A stretch of DNA of 44,403 nt, from NCBI GenBank assembly GCA_024691105.1, contig JAILNY010000158.1, positions 1 through 44,403 of the forward strand, given 5' to 3'. Shown here piece by piece: positions 9,382-17,769 of this stretch. The translations under genes were made by a program, and so were the position numbers. The stretch's first letter is position 1, and every line of letters begins with the position of its first letter. The notes under the pieces were generated by a model that was not told the origin of the DNA, ran no database searches, and was given only the letters and a program-made list of their open reading frames with translations. The stretch comes from Treponema sp. (GTDB lineage: Bacteria > Spirochaetota > Spirochaetia > Treponematales > Treponemataceae).

Positions 9382-10333
9382 TGTTGTCTCCAGAATTTTT
9401 TTGTGTAAGGATATGGAATACATCTTCAAGATTATTTTTTACAGGAGTCATTTCGTATAAGGTCCACTTGTTTTTTACGATTGCCTTAAACAGACCTTCG
9501 CGGATTTCCTGATTTCCCTGTGCGTGCACACAAAGCCCGACCGCCTTTTTAGACGGAAGAACAAAATCATCGCATCGCTTTGTTATGCTTTCGACATTTT
9601 CTAAGCTACTGAATACTTTCTTTGCCTCAGAAAATGTGCAGCCGTCAAGAGTAAGATTTACGGCACGACGCTGCCCAAACCGTTCTCTAAGCTCGGCGGT
9701 CGGGCTGTCTGCGACGAGTCTTCCCTGCGCGATAATGATGACACGGTCGCAAAGAGTTTCTACTTCCTGTAAGATGTGGGTAGAAATAATTACTGTTCGT
9801 GTTTTACCGATTTCTTTTATGAGCGACCGGACGTCTTCTATCTGATTCGGGTCAAGGCCGCTTGTCGGTTCATCAAGGATTAAAATTTCTGGATCATTCA
9901 TCAGGGAGTGGGCAAGGCCTACTCGCTGCTTATAACCGCGTGATAGCTCGCTTATGTTTTTGTGCATTACTTCTGACAGTCCGCAGGTTTTGCACAGAAG
10001 CGGAATTTTTACCTTTGGATCCTGGTTATAAATATTTGCAACGTATTTAAGATAGTCTTCGACTATCATCTCTGGATAAAGCGGGGCAGATTCCGGCATA
10101 TAACCAATTTTGCTTTTTGCGCCAATAATGTCATCAGTTAGTTCTGTGCCGTCAATTTTTACAGAGCCGGAAGTCTTTCCCCAAAAGCCTGTAATAAGGC
10201 GCATAGTGGTTGTTTTACCGGCACCGTTTGGTCCTAAAAGTCCTACGATTTGTCCTGTTGGAATTGAAAAACTTATATCATCAACTGCTTTAAAATTTCC
10301 AAAGTGCTTGGAAATGTGAGAAACTTCAATCAT
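9371..10333 (-). CDS. ABC transporter ATP-binding protein (GldA/CcmA-like)
   Basis: 320 residues. Walker A GPNGAGKTTT, signature motif LSRGYKQRVGLAHSL (a variant of LSGGQ), Walker B ILILDEPTSGLDP and the H-loop STHILQE are all intact. A C-terminal extension of about 90 residues follows the ATPase core, as in GldA-type and drug-export ATPases. It should energise the permease encoded immediately downstream, with which it overlaps by 11 bp. A GAGG Shine-Dalgarno precedes the ATG. The operon order ATPase, permease-GldG, DUF4340 is characteristic of this transporter family. Confidence 0.92.
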   Translation of the reverse strand: MIEVSHISKHFGNFKAVDDISFSIPTGQIVGLLGPNGAGKTTTMRLITGFWGKTSGSVKIDGTELTDDIIGAKSKIGYMPESAPLYPEMIVEDYLKYVANIYNQDPKVKIPLLCKTCGLSEVMHKNISELSRGYKQRVGLAHSLMNDPEILILDEPTSGLDPNQIEDVRSLIKEIGKTRTVIISTHILQEVETLCDRVIIIAQGRLVADSPTAELRERFGQRRAVNLTLDGCTFSEAKKVFSSLENVESITKRCDDFVLPSKKAVGLCVHAQGNQEIREGLFKAIVKNKWTLYEMTPVKNNLEDVFHILTQKNSGDNNVQ

Positions 10334-10382
10334 TAAATCTGCCTCATTTTGTTATAGATGCTCTATAATCTGAAAAACAATT

Positions 10383-11906
10383 TTACGGATTAATAATTAC
10401 ACTTCGGTTGAGTTTTTTCAATATACGCTGAATTGCATATTTGCCGGTTATGAGGGCTACAGGAATTCCGCCCGGAAGCATTAACCATTGTCCTGCAAGA
10501 AGCATATTGTCTACACCGTTTATTACGCCTGGAATATTTGAAAGACCTTTGCTTTTTTTTGTTGGCATAAAGGACATAAAGACACCGCGATATGCATTGC
10601 AGTATCTTGTGTATGTAAATGGAGTCCAGGCATCAAGAAGCTTAAGCTTGCCTTTTAAAACAGCATATTTGTCTTCGAGAATTTTTTGAATTTCCTTTGC
10701 TGCTTTAAGCTTTTGTTCTTCGTATTCTTTTTTATTTGTTTCGTAAAGATTTTTCCAGTAAAGATATTCTTCTTCTGTTTCAAGAAGTTTTACCTGTAAA
10801 ACTGATTTTCCTTTTGGAGCAGGGGCGTTTTCAAATGAATAATTTTTAATATTCATTCGTGTAATTGTTCTGCCTGCAAGTTCAAAGCCTTTACAGTCAA
10901 AGAAGGTTCGTCCGCCGATTTCTGTTGTTGTTCCGTCAAAACTGAACGCAGCATGAAAAGCACTTGCAAGCGGATTGTTTTCTCTGTCGTCATAAGCATG
11001 GCGAAGAGCTTTTGGCATATATTTTTCGTCGATAAGCTGTTCAAAAGTGTGATGTGCATCAGTTGCGCAGATTACATAATCAGCATCAATTTTAGTTCCG
11101 TCATCAAGTTCAATGCCTTTTGAAATAGTCTTGCCGTTCGCGTCAGATTCCATCAAAACCTTAGAAACTGTCTTGCCACAAAGTAAGGTTCCGCCAAGCT
11201 CTTTGTAGCGTTTTGCCATTCTTTGCATTGCCGCAAAAGAGCCTCCAACAGGAACTCCTCCGCCGCCAGAAGAAATTGTTCCGTAGGCTGTGACAAAAAG
11301 ATGTGCAAGATATTCCGGCTGCATGTAATCTGTCATCACTTTTTTAATAAGCGGATGTTTAAAGCGCGAAGCAAGATCCCCGACGCTTAATTTTGAATAA
11401 TTTGCAAGAACGGGAATCATATTGCGCATTTTTAAGCCGAGTGCCATAAAGTCAAATAAGTTCATCATATCAAGCGGTTTAACTGATGGAACTTCGAGGC
11501 ACTGAGAAAGCTTTACGTGCTTAAAGAATTTTTTTATTTCTTTTGAATCCTGTGGCGAGAGCTCAAGCATTTCTTTTTGTGCTTTATCAAGGTCGCGCCA
11601 GAGGTGTAAGGTTTGTCCGTCAAGTTCTGATTTGTAAAAGTAGTCGTGCTGATGTATCTCGTGGCCTTCCGGGCAGATTCCGGAATCTTTCCAAAGGTCC
11701 CAGAGGGAATAGCCTTCTTTTGCGCAGGTCATCCAGCAGATACAATTGTCAATGTAATGACTTTCGCGCATCCAGCCGATACACTGACCGCCTGGAACAG
11801 GGTTTTTTTCATAGACAACAGAATCAAATCCTGCTTTCTGCGCATAAATTCCTGCAGATAAACCTGAGACTCCTCCGCCAACGATAACAATTTTTGGACT
11901 ACTCAT
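10383..11906 (-). CDS. FAD-dependent oxidoreductase of the phytoene desaturase (CrtI) type
   Basis: 507 residues. The N-terminus has the dinucleotide-binding GGGVSGLSAGIYAQKAG with the acidic VYEK end of the second strand, then PGGQCIGWMRESHYIDN, the CrtI/amine-oxidase arrangement. GGGVPVGGSFAAMQRMAKRYKELGG and GIELDDGTKIDADYVICATDAHHTF are further family hallmarks, and the C-terminal LLAGQWLMLPGGIPVALITGKYA closes the FAD site. The real substrate is unclear: no carotenoid genes are nearby, and many gut bacteria carry such uncharacterised retinol-saturase/CrtI relatives. It begins 6 bp after the BI-1 gene and is followed by the ABC operon after 49 bp, so the five genes are probably co-transcribed. 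Confidence 0.82.
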   Translation of the reverse strand: MSSPKIVIVGGGVSGLSAGIYAQKAGFDSVVYEKNPVPGGQCIGWMRESHYIDNCICWMTCAKEGYSLWDLWKDSGICPEGHEIHQHDYFYKSELDGQTLHLWRDLDKAQKEMLELSPQDSKEIKKFFKHVKLSQCLEVPSVKPLDMMNLFDFMALGLKMRNMIPVLANYSKLSVGDLASRFKHPLIKKVMTDYMQPEYLAHLFVTAYGTISSGGGGVPVGGSFAAMQRMAKRYKELGGTLLCGKTVSKVLMESDANGKTISKGIELDDGTKIDADYVICATDAHHTFEQLIDEKYMPKALRHAYDDRENNPLASAFHAAFSFDGTTTEIGGRTFFDCKGFELAGRTITRMNIKNYSFENAPAPKGKSVLQVKLLETEEEYLYWKNLYETNKKEYEEQKLKAAKEIQKILEDKYAVLKGKLKLLDAWTPFTYTRYCNAYRGVFMSFMPTKKSKGLSNIPGVINGVDNMLLAGQWLMLPGGIPVALITGKYAIQRILKKLNRSVIINP

Positions 11907-11912
11907 ATTCTT

Positions 11913-12629
11913 TTACCGTCTCTTACCAAACAGGCGTAAAAGTTTTAAGAAGATATTGATAAAGTCAAGGTAAAGTTCAAGTGCTCCGACAATGGCATAT
12001 TTCTGGAATTTTTCTGATCCGTCGTTGTAAATACCAATTGTCATAAGTTTTTGTGTATCGTATGCAGTAAGGCCTACAAAGATTCCGACACCTACAATGC
12101 TGATAATCCAGTCAAGAGTGCTGCTTCTAAAGAGCATATTCATCAAGGCTGCAATTACAAGTCCGATAAGTCCCATTATAAGGTAGCGTCCTGCAGAACG
12201 AAGGTCAGCCTTTGTAAACATTCCGTAGATACTCATGCCAAGGAACATAAGGGCTGCGCATATAAAGACTTTGAAAATAGATCCAAGGGAATAAATATAG
12301 AAAATAAATGAGAATGTAATACCGGTTGTGATTGAATAAAGGATAAAAAGGAACATTGCAGCTGCCGGGCTAAGCTTTCTTATTCCGTAAGAAAGTCCAA
12401 TGACTATGGCAAGTTCTACTACGGCAGCACCGATTAAAATCTGCATTGCATATGTCCTAAAGTAGGTAAAATATGGATTGCCCGAAGGGTTTGGTATTAC
12501 TTCGTAGGCAATAAAATATGCTGTTGCGGCTGTGAGTGCAAGGGCAAATACCATTCTAAGGTAAACACCCGCCATAAATTTGCGCTGAACTTCAGGCTGT
12601 GCCTGATCAAGTGTAATAACATCTTTCAT
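11913..12629 (-). CDS. Bax inhibitor-1 (BI-1/YccA/YbhL) family membrane protein
   Basis: 238 residues with about seven TM helices. Family signatures include the conserved GLTAYDTQKLM segment near the C-terminus and the ending LYLDFINIFLKLLRLFGKRR. Bacterial BI-1 proteins are integral inner-membrane proteins linked to Ca2+ leak or protease modulation; the role here is unknown. It is first in the apparent five-gene minus-strand operon. Its promoter is unusually tight: TTGAAT, 17 nt, TATAAT, then only 9 nt to the ATG, giving a predicted leader of about 3 nt. Confidence 0.88.
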   Translation of the reverse strand: MKDVITLDQAQPEVQRKFMAGVYLRMVFALALTAATAYFIAYEVIPNPSGNPYFTYFRTYAMQILIGAAVVELAIVIGLSYGIRKLSPAAAMFLFILYSITTGITFSFIFYIYSLGSIFKVFICAALMFLGMSIYGMFTKADLRSAGRYLIMGLIGLVIAALMNMLFRSSTLDWIISIVGVGIFVGLTAYDTQKLMTIGIYNDGSEKFQKYAIVGALELYLDFINIFLKLLRLFGKRR

Positions 12630-12638
12630 AACATATCA

Positions 12639-12667
12639 ATTATAAATGAATTTTATGCAGTATTCAA
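12639..12667 (-). promoter_or_regulatory. Promoter of the BI-1 operon
   Basis: On the minus strand: TTGAAT (12667-12662), a 17-nt spacer and TATAAT (12644-12639), then 9 nt to the ATG ending at 12629. The predicted leader is about 3 nt with no SD. It is divergent from the promoter at 12683-12711. Confidence 0.6.
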
Positions 12668-12682
12668 TGAAATTCTAAGAGA

Positions 12683-12711
12683 TTGCATAAATTTACCTTT
12701 CAGACTATCAT
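12683..12711 (+). promoter_or_regulatory. Leaderless promoter of the secreted protein gene
   Basis: TTGCAT (12683-12688), a 17-nt spacer, TATCAT (12706-12711), then exactly 6 nt before the ATG at 12718. No Shine-Dalgarno is visible in front of the start. Confidence 0.6.
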
Positions 12712-12717
12712 ATTAAT

Positions 12718-14253
12718 ATGAAGAAAATTATTCCTGCGATATTTGTTGTCATTGCTGCAGTTCTTGCTACTGTTTTTTTTAGCCGCAGAACTATTTCTAA
12801 AACATCCTCAGAAAATGTGCCTTCTCTTGTAACTGCCGACTCTCAGGAAAAAAAGATTACGTCCGAAGACCACAATGTTACGATTGTAGAAGAAAACACA
12901 CCGACATCATTTTTGACACTTAAGAGTGATGAAACTCTTTTGAGTTCAATGGGAATCGACTTAAACGGCGATAATCTTGACGATGAAATTCTTATTACTA
13001 AGACAATTGCAAACCCTAATCTTAAAATCGTAATTGGTATTTATAATCCTAATACAAAGGTTTATGTCCGCGCTGCAGAAATAAGAACCGAAGTAACACA
13101 GTTCCGTTCTTTTTCTTACAACGGACTTGATATTACCGGTGAACATAAGACTGCTCTTGTTTATCAGGGCTTTACAGAAAACGGATCTTCTGTTTTACAG
13201 ATGTACTTTTGTAATGGAACTGCCGATAACTTTTCTTTAACCAAAATCGGTGACTTTAAATCTGACGGTACTATTTTTATTCAGCAGTATAACCGTACAG
13301 ATACTTACGAGCTTTCTGTGAGTTCAGGAAAGAGCTTTCCGGTATGGGTATATTCATCAGATACAAGTGCTGGAGCTGGTGCTTTAAGTCAGATTCAGAC
13401 AGAGTACGACTGGAGTGCTGCTGCTCACCGTTATGTAGAAGTGCGTCAGATTAAAGTTACGGGGCGTAATCTTGCGGCAAAAGAGCTTGCAAAAATTCAG
13501 GATGGAACTGTAAAGACCTTTGCAGATTACTTAAACGGACTGTGGTATCAGACTTCGAGCGAAGATAATACGATTCGTTACATCTTTTTTGACTATGAAT
13601 CTTCTGAGGTAATATTCCTTTCCGGCGATACTCAGGAAGTTTATACCTGGCTTTCAAGTACTTTGTACAAAAACGGAATTTATCTGTCGACTGCAAATAT
13701 TTCAATCGAAAATCTTGGACGCCGCTTTGCGGTTACTTTGACAGATATTGATCAGGTCAGAATCCGCGCTTATGACGATGTCAGAATGCACATTGGTGCT
13801 GATAACCTTTGGGACGGCCAGTACAAAAAGCTTAACGATGCAAAAGCATTCCTTGCGCAGGAAAAAGAGACAACCGACGCTGACGAGATTGTAGCAACAA
13901 TGGAAGATACATCTCTGTGGTACACTTCTGACGGCGCAAATGTCGTATTCAAGGGAGATTCTTATTCAATCTCAACAGAAAACTTTAACGAAACCGGTGT
14001 CTTTGTTTTATCAATGATAAACGGCCAGACAATAATTCAGTTTAATCCGCGCGAAAGTATGAGATATATCGGCGACACATACATCATAGGTTTTAAAGAA
14101 GTTCCCCGCTCTGTAAGACTCAGAAACGGAAAGACCCGCACTGTGTATGATAAAGACAAAAAAACAATTGTCTTAAAGCCTGCAGTTTTAATGGCATCTT
14201 CTGTAAACGAGACATCTGGAAAAATAATTTTATTAAATGCAGAAACGGATTAG
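12718..14253 (+). CDS. Secreted or membrane-anchored treponemal protein, possibly pallilysin-related
   Basis: 511 residues with an N-terminal signal anchor (about 3-20). An unstructured linker follows. Then comes a beta-rich region containing GIDLNGDNLDDEILI, a Ca2+-loop-like DxNxDxxDD motif as seen in FG-GAP/VCBS-type repeats. The second half (from about residue 265) begins with NGLWYQT and has alternating strands (YIFFDYESSEVIFLSGDTQEVYTW, then DNLWDGQYKKL) that could form a small barrel. It may belong to the treponemal family related to pallilysin (Tp0751), a surface adhesin with a lipocalin-like fold. That link rests on general resemblance and genus, not an alignment. No HExxH metalloprotease motif is visible, so I do not call it a protease. 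The gene is leaderless. Confidence 0.5.
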   Translation: MKKIIPAIFVVIAAVLATVFFSRRTISKTSSENVPSLVTADSQEKKITSEDHNVTIVEENTPTSFLTLKSDETLLSSMGIDLNGDNLDDEILITKTIANPNLKIVIGIYNPNTKVYVRAAEIRTEVTQFRSFSYNGLDITGEHKTALVYQGFTENGSSVLQMYFCNGTADNFSLTKIGDFKSDGTIFIQQYNRTDTYELSVSSGKSFPVWVYSSDTSAGAGALSQIQTEYDWSAAAHRYVEVRQIKVTGRNLAAKELAKIQDGTVKTFADYLNGLWYQTSSEDNTIRYIFFDYESSEVIFLSGDTQEVYTWLSSTLYKNGIYLSTANISIENLGRRFAVTLTDIDQVRIRAYDDVRMHIGADNLWDGQYKKLNDAKAFLAQEKETTDADEIVATMEDTSLWYTSDGANVVFKGDSYSISTENFNETGVFVLSMINGQTIIQFNPRESMRYIGDTYIIGFKEVPRSVRLRNGKTRTVYDKDKKTIVLKPAVLMASSVNETSGKIILLNAETD

Positions 14254-14328
14254 AAAAAGTTTTTAACCGGCCTGACGGCGGAAATGCGGCGGCTATCAAA
14301 AATAATTAGTAAAATTTGGAAAGTATGA

Positions 14329-14334
14329 TATAAT
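14329..14334 (+). promoter_or_regulatory. Extended -10 promoter of the first HD-GYP gene
   Basis: TGATATAAT (14326-14334) is an extended -10 element; a weak -35 TTAGTA sits 17 nt upstream. The predicted start near 14341 gives a leader of about 29 nt containing GGAG at 14352-14355, rather far from the ATG at 14370. Bases 14254-14325 contain a GC-rich spacer (14264-14296). Confidence 0.45.
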
Positions 14335-14369
14335 ATAGTAATAGTTTATCTGGAGAGTAGTTTATAAAC

Positions 14370-15818
14370 ATGGACATAAAGTCAGAAGTGGATGTAGAAG
14401 AATTTTTAGATCCGCTTGAAGCTGCAGATGATGTTGATTTTCTTGATGAAATGGCTCCTCTTGAGCCTGTCGAGGATACAGGAGTCAGGCAGCTTTATAT
14501 TCCAAAGTCTTGTCTCACAGCCGGTCAAGTAGTAAATATTCTGCGCCGTATGCTCCGTTCGATGAATTCTTCGTATATCGACATTGCAGAGCGCACAGCC
14601 TTTTGTGCAATAAAATTATATGACTACGCAAAATTAAACAGCCGTTCTGAGATGGACGATATTGATCGCAATTCGTTAATTCTTCTTTCGCTGCTTTTTA
14701 CAATCGGCGCTTACCGCGATGACTTTTTTGCCAATCTTGAAAAGACAGAAAAATCCGAAAATATTTCAAACGTATTTTTGTATTCATATCTCTATTTAAA
14801 GCATCTTACGCCGCTTGGCGATATTGCAGAAGCAATCATTTTTTATAATTATGAATGGGATAAGGCGCGCATTATTTCGGGGCAGTATGCTGAATACGCG
14901 TCTCTTGTTTTTACCTGTATGCGTATCTGTATTGAGCTTAGAAAAACAAAATACGTAATGCCGTCAGGTTCACTTACAAAAGAATTTGTTCAAAAATGCC
15001 ACGCGATGTACAATCCGATTTACATTGATTTATTTATCGAAGCAAATCGCGATGCAGTAATTACTAAAGATCTTGAAGATAACTCGCATTATATGCTTTT
15101 AGATGAATACTGTAATTCTCTGCATTTTGATTATGGGGACACTTTTGCCTTATTAAAGCTTTTGATTTATTCAATCGACTTTAGAAGTACCTCGACTGTA
15201 ACTCATATTATCAGTACATCGTTTTTGTCGACTGAGCTTTGCCGTCTTTGCAATTTTTCTGATACCGAAACTGACGAAGTATTCACTGCGGCAATTTTGC
15301 ACGACCTTGGAAAAATGGCGATTGATGTAGATATTCTTGAATGTGCCGGAAAGCTTTCTGAAATCCAGATGGAAAAAATGCGTTCCCATGTAAAAGAAGG
15401 TGATTACATATACCGTTCGATTGTCGGTGACAAAATTGCCGACATTGCTTCAAGTCACCATGAGACTTTAGACGGCAAAGGTTATCCAAAGGGCCTTACC
15501 GAAAAAGATTTGTCGATTCAGCAGCGCGTATTGTCGGTGGCTGATGTGTTTTCTGCCTTGACCGATGCGCGTACCTACAAGCCGCCGTTCCCAAAAGAAA
15601 AGACGCTTGAAATCCTTGAATCAATGAGTAACAATCACAAAATAGATTCTTCTGTCTTTGCTCATGTAAAAGAAAAGTATGACGAAATTAAGGCCCATGC
15701 CGAAATCCGCCGTCCAATGCTTACGGTTAATTTGGGTAAGGTTATCCTTGAATACATGAAGCTTCAGGACTGTAAAACGGTTCCAGAGCTTATTCAAATG
15801 CTCGGAACAGAAGAGTAA
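14370..15818 (+). CDS. HD-GYP domain protein with a degenerate N-terminal HD-like half
   Basis: 482 residues, no TM segment. The C-terminal ~230 residues are an HD-GYP domain: AAILHDLGKMAID (H311, D312), HVKEGDYIYR, SSHHETLDGKGYPKGL (GYP at 371-373) and VLSVADVFSALTDARTYK. Metal ligands appear intact, so it may hydrolyse cyclic-di-GMP or a related dinucleotide. Residues about 60-115 (YIDIAERTAFCAIKLYDYA, then ILLSLLFTIGAYRDDFF) follow the same spacing as an HD-GYP start, but the HDIG is replaced by FTIG, so that half is probably a non-catalytic relic or sensor. It lies alone between the secreted protein gene and ilvC. Confidence 0.8.
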   Translation: MDIKSEVDVEEFLDPLEAADDVDFLDEMAPLEPVEDTGVRQLYIPKSCLTAGQVVNILRRMLRSMNSSYIDIAERTAFCAIKLYDYAKLNSRSEMDDIDRNSLILLSLLFTIGAYRDDFFANLEKTEKSENISNVFLYSYLYLKHLTPLGDIAEAIIFYNYEWDKARIISGQYAEYASLVFTCMRICIELRKTKYVMPSGSLTKEFVQKCHAMYNPIYIDLFIEANRDAVITKDLEDNSHYMLLDEYCNSLHFDYGDTFALLKLLIYSIDFRSTSTVTHIISTSFLSTELCRLCNFSDTETDEVFTAAILHDLGKMAIDVDILECAGKLSEIQMEKMRSHVKEGDYIYRSIVGDKIADIASSHHETLDGKGYPKGLTEKDLSIQQRVLSVADVFSALTDARTYKPPFPKEKTLEILESMSNNHKIDSSVFAHVKEKYDEIKAHAEIRRPMLTVNLGKVILEYMKLQDCKTVPELIQMLGTEE

Positions 15819-15968
15819 AATCCCTGTTTTACCACTAAACTTCCATATAATCCTCGTTTTACCCTTTACTATTTAGCAATAATATTATATATTTATAAAT
15901 ACTAAAAAACTTGAACAGTATTACATTTCTTTATTATTTGTAAACAATCGAGATTTGGAGGAAATAAA

Positions 15969-17447
15969 ATGGGAAACAATTATTTTAACTCAATTCCATG
16001 GCGCGAAGCTCGTCTTCAGCTTGGACACTGCCGCTCAATGGCAAAAGAAGAATTTGCTGACGGCGTAAATGCTCTCAAGGGAAAGAAAATCGTAATCGTA
16101 GGATGCGGTGCTCAGGGTCTTAACCAGGGTATGTGTCTCCGTGATTCAGGACTTGATGTATCTTATGCACTCCGTGAAAGCGCAATTACAGAAAAGCGCC
16201 AGTCTTGGAAAAACGCAACAGAAAACGGTTTTAAAGTTGGTACTTATGACGAAATGATTCCAACTGCTGACTTAGTCGGAAACCTTACTCCAGATAAACA
16301 GCATACTCCTGTAATTACAGAAGTTATGGCAAAAATGAAGAAGGGCGCTGCTCTCTGGTATTCACATGGATTTAACATGATCGAAGAAGGAATGCAGATT
16401 CGTCCGGACATCACAGTTGTGATGTGTGCTCCAAAAGGACCAGGAACAGAAGTATGGCACGAGTTCCAGCGCGGATTTGGTGTTCCAGATCTTATTGCAG
16501 TTCATCCTGTAAACGACCCAGAAGGCAAGGGATGGGCTTATGCAAAGGCTCTCGCTGTAGGAATGGGTGGTTCAAAAGCCGGCGTTCTTGAAAGCTCATT
16601 CGTTGCAGAAGTAAAATCTGACCTTATGGGTGAGCAGACAATCCTTTGTGGTATGCTCCAGGCAGGAACAATCGTTTGTTACGACAAGATGGTTGCAGAC
16701 GGAATGGATCCAAAATACGTAACTAAATTCCTTATGCACGGATGGAACGTAATTTCTGAAGCTCTTAAATGGGGTGGAATTACAAACATGATGGACCGTC
16801 TTTCTAACCCTGCAAAGATTAAGGCTAACCAGCTTTCTAAAGACATTAAAAAGCTTCTTGCTCCACTTTATCAGAAACACATGGATGACATCATCTCTGG
16901 AAAGTTCTCTTCTACAATGATGGAAGACTGGAAAGCAGGTGACAAAGACCTTCATACATGGCGCGAAGAAACTGGTGCCCTCGCATTTGAAAAGAACGAA
17001 GAATCATCAGAAGAAATTACAGAACAGGAATACTTTGACAAAGGTATCCTCATGGTTGCAATGGTTAAAGCCGGATGTGAACTTGCATTTGAAACAATGG
17101 TTGATGCAGGTATCAAAGAAGAATCTGCTTACTATGAATCACTCCATGAAGTTCCACTTATTGCAAACCTCATCGACCGCAAACGTCTCTATGAGATGAA
17201 CCGCGTAATTTCTGATACTGCAGAGTACGGATGTTATCTCTTCAGCCGCGTTGCCGCTCCAATGATGGCAAAAGATTTGATGCCAAAACTTACAACAGAA
17301 GTAATCGGAAAAGGTCTTTCTAACAAAGACTGTTCTGTAAGCAACACTGAACTTGTTGCAGTAAACGCAGAAATCCGTAACCATCCAATCGAAGTTGTCG
17401 GCCGCAAACTCCGCGCCTACATGACAGCTATGAAGCCTGTGCTCTAA
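15969..17447 (+). CDS. ilvC: Ketol-acid reductoisomerase, long class II type
   Basis: 492 residues, about the length of the E. coli enzyme. It converts acetolactate or acetohydroxybutyrate to the dihydroxy acid with NAD(P)H and Mg2+ in branched-chain amino acid synthesis. The nucleotide-binding motif VGCGAQGLNQG is near residue 45, YALRE follows, and the metal ligand block SDLMGEQTILCGML is intact. The duplicated C-terminal knotted domain of class II enzymes is present. A strong GGAGG lies 7 nt before the ATG, downstream of an AT-rich 150-bp leader or promoter region. No other ilv gene is adjacent. Its last eight codons plus stop are found again 116 bp downstream. Confidence 0.96.
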   Translation: MGNNYFNSIPWREARLQLGHCRSMAKEEFADGVNALKGKKIVIVGCGAQGLNQGMCLRDSGLDVSYALRESAITEKRQSWKNATENGFKVGTYDEMIPTADLVGNLTPDKQHTPVITEVMAKMKKGAALWYSHGFNMIEEGMQIRPDITVVMCAPKGPGTEVWHEFQRGFGVPDLIAVHPVNDPEGKGWAYAKALAVGMGGSKAGVLESSFVAEVKSDLMGEQTILCGMLQAGTIVCYDKMVADGMDPKYVTKFLMHGWNVISEALKWGGITNMMDRLSNPAKIKANQLSKDIKKLLAPLYQKHMDDIISGKFSSTMMEDWKAGDKDLHTWREETGALAFEKNEESSEEITEQEYFDKGILMVAMVKAGCELAFETMVDAGIKEESAYYESLHEVPLIANLIDRKRLYEMNRVISDTAEYGCYLFSRVAAPMMAKDLMPKLTTEVIGKGLSNKDCSVSNTELVAVNAEIRNHPIEVVGRKLRAYMTAMKPVL

Positions 17448-17700
17448 GAGAGAGCGCAGGAGGCGCGCTTAGTTTCAGCGAGAATCGAAAGATTCTCGCA
17501 TCGTTACAAAATTACAGGACGTAATTTTGTAATGGAATGACAGCAATGAAGCCGGTACTTTAATTACTTCGCAATTAAAGTACCTCGAGTATTCGCGCAT
17601 GGCGCGAAACTCGACAAGAACATCCAGCGCAACACCATTTAGTAAAGATGTGAGCGCAGGAGGCGCGAAAAACGTCGCTTCAAAAGGGCGGCGTTTTTTT
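17448..17700 (+). repeat. Hairpin-rich spacer after ilvC with duplicated ilvC tail and 16-bp direct repeats
   Basis: Four successive perfect or near-perfect inverted repeats occupy 17478-17499 (9-bp stem, GAAA loop), 17504-17532 (12-bp stem), 17554-17584 (12-bp stem) and 17585-17614 (6+7-bp stem with one bulged A). Bases 17537-17563 repeat the ilvC end at 17421-17447, encoding the same MTAMKPVL-stop; the four differences are all synonymous. GAGCGCAGGAGGCGCG occurs at 17452-17467 and identically at 17652-17667, exactly 200 bp apart. There is no gene in this stretch. Confidence 0.85.
17671..17700 (+). terminator. Intrinsic terminator of ilvC
   Basis: An 8-bp stem (AACGTCGC with GCGGCGTT, one T-G pair) is followed by a run of T to 17700. 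It closes the hairpin-rich ilvC 3' region and lies before the pflA promoter. Confidence 0.7.
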
Positions 17701-17734
17701 ATGCCCGCGTGGCAGACAGAATAGACATGCGCTG

Positions 17735-17763
17735 TTGTAAAATTCAGCCTAAACACATATAAT
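17735..17763 (+). promoter_or_regulatory. Leaderless promoter of pflA
   Basis: TTGTAA (17735-17740), a 17-nt spacer, consensus TATAAT (17758-17763), then exactly 6 nt to the ATG at 17770. No Shine-Dalgarno is present. Confidence 0.65.
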
Positions 17764-17769
17764 AAAGAC

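Noticed and set aside
9382..9429. Upstream start of the ABC permease/GldG fusion
   Set aside because: It would overlap the ATPase gene by 59 bp, has no better SD, and the internal ATG at 9381 has GGAG at 7 nt.
15819..15968. T-box or attenuator upstream of ilvC
   Set aside because: No T-box consensus, leader ORF with Ile/Leu/Val runs, or terminator hairpin is visible in this AT-rich stretch.
17447..17769. CRISPR array in the ilvC spacer
   Set aside because: The repeats are unlike each other, spacing is irregular and there are no cas genes; they are separate hairpins.
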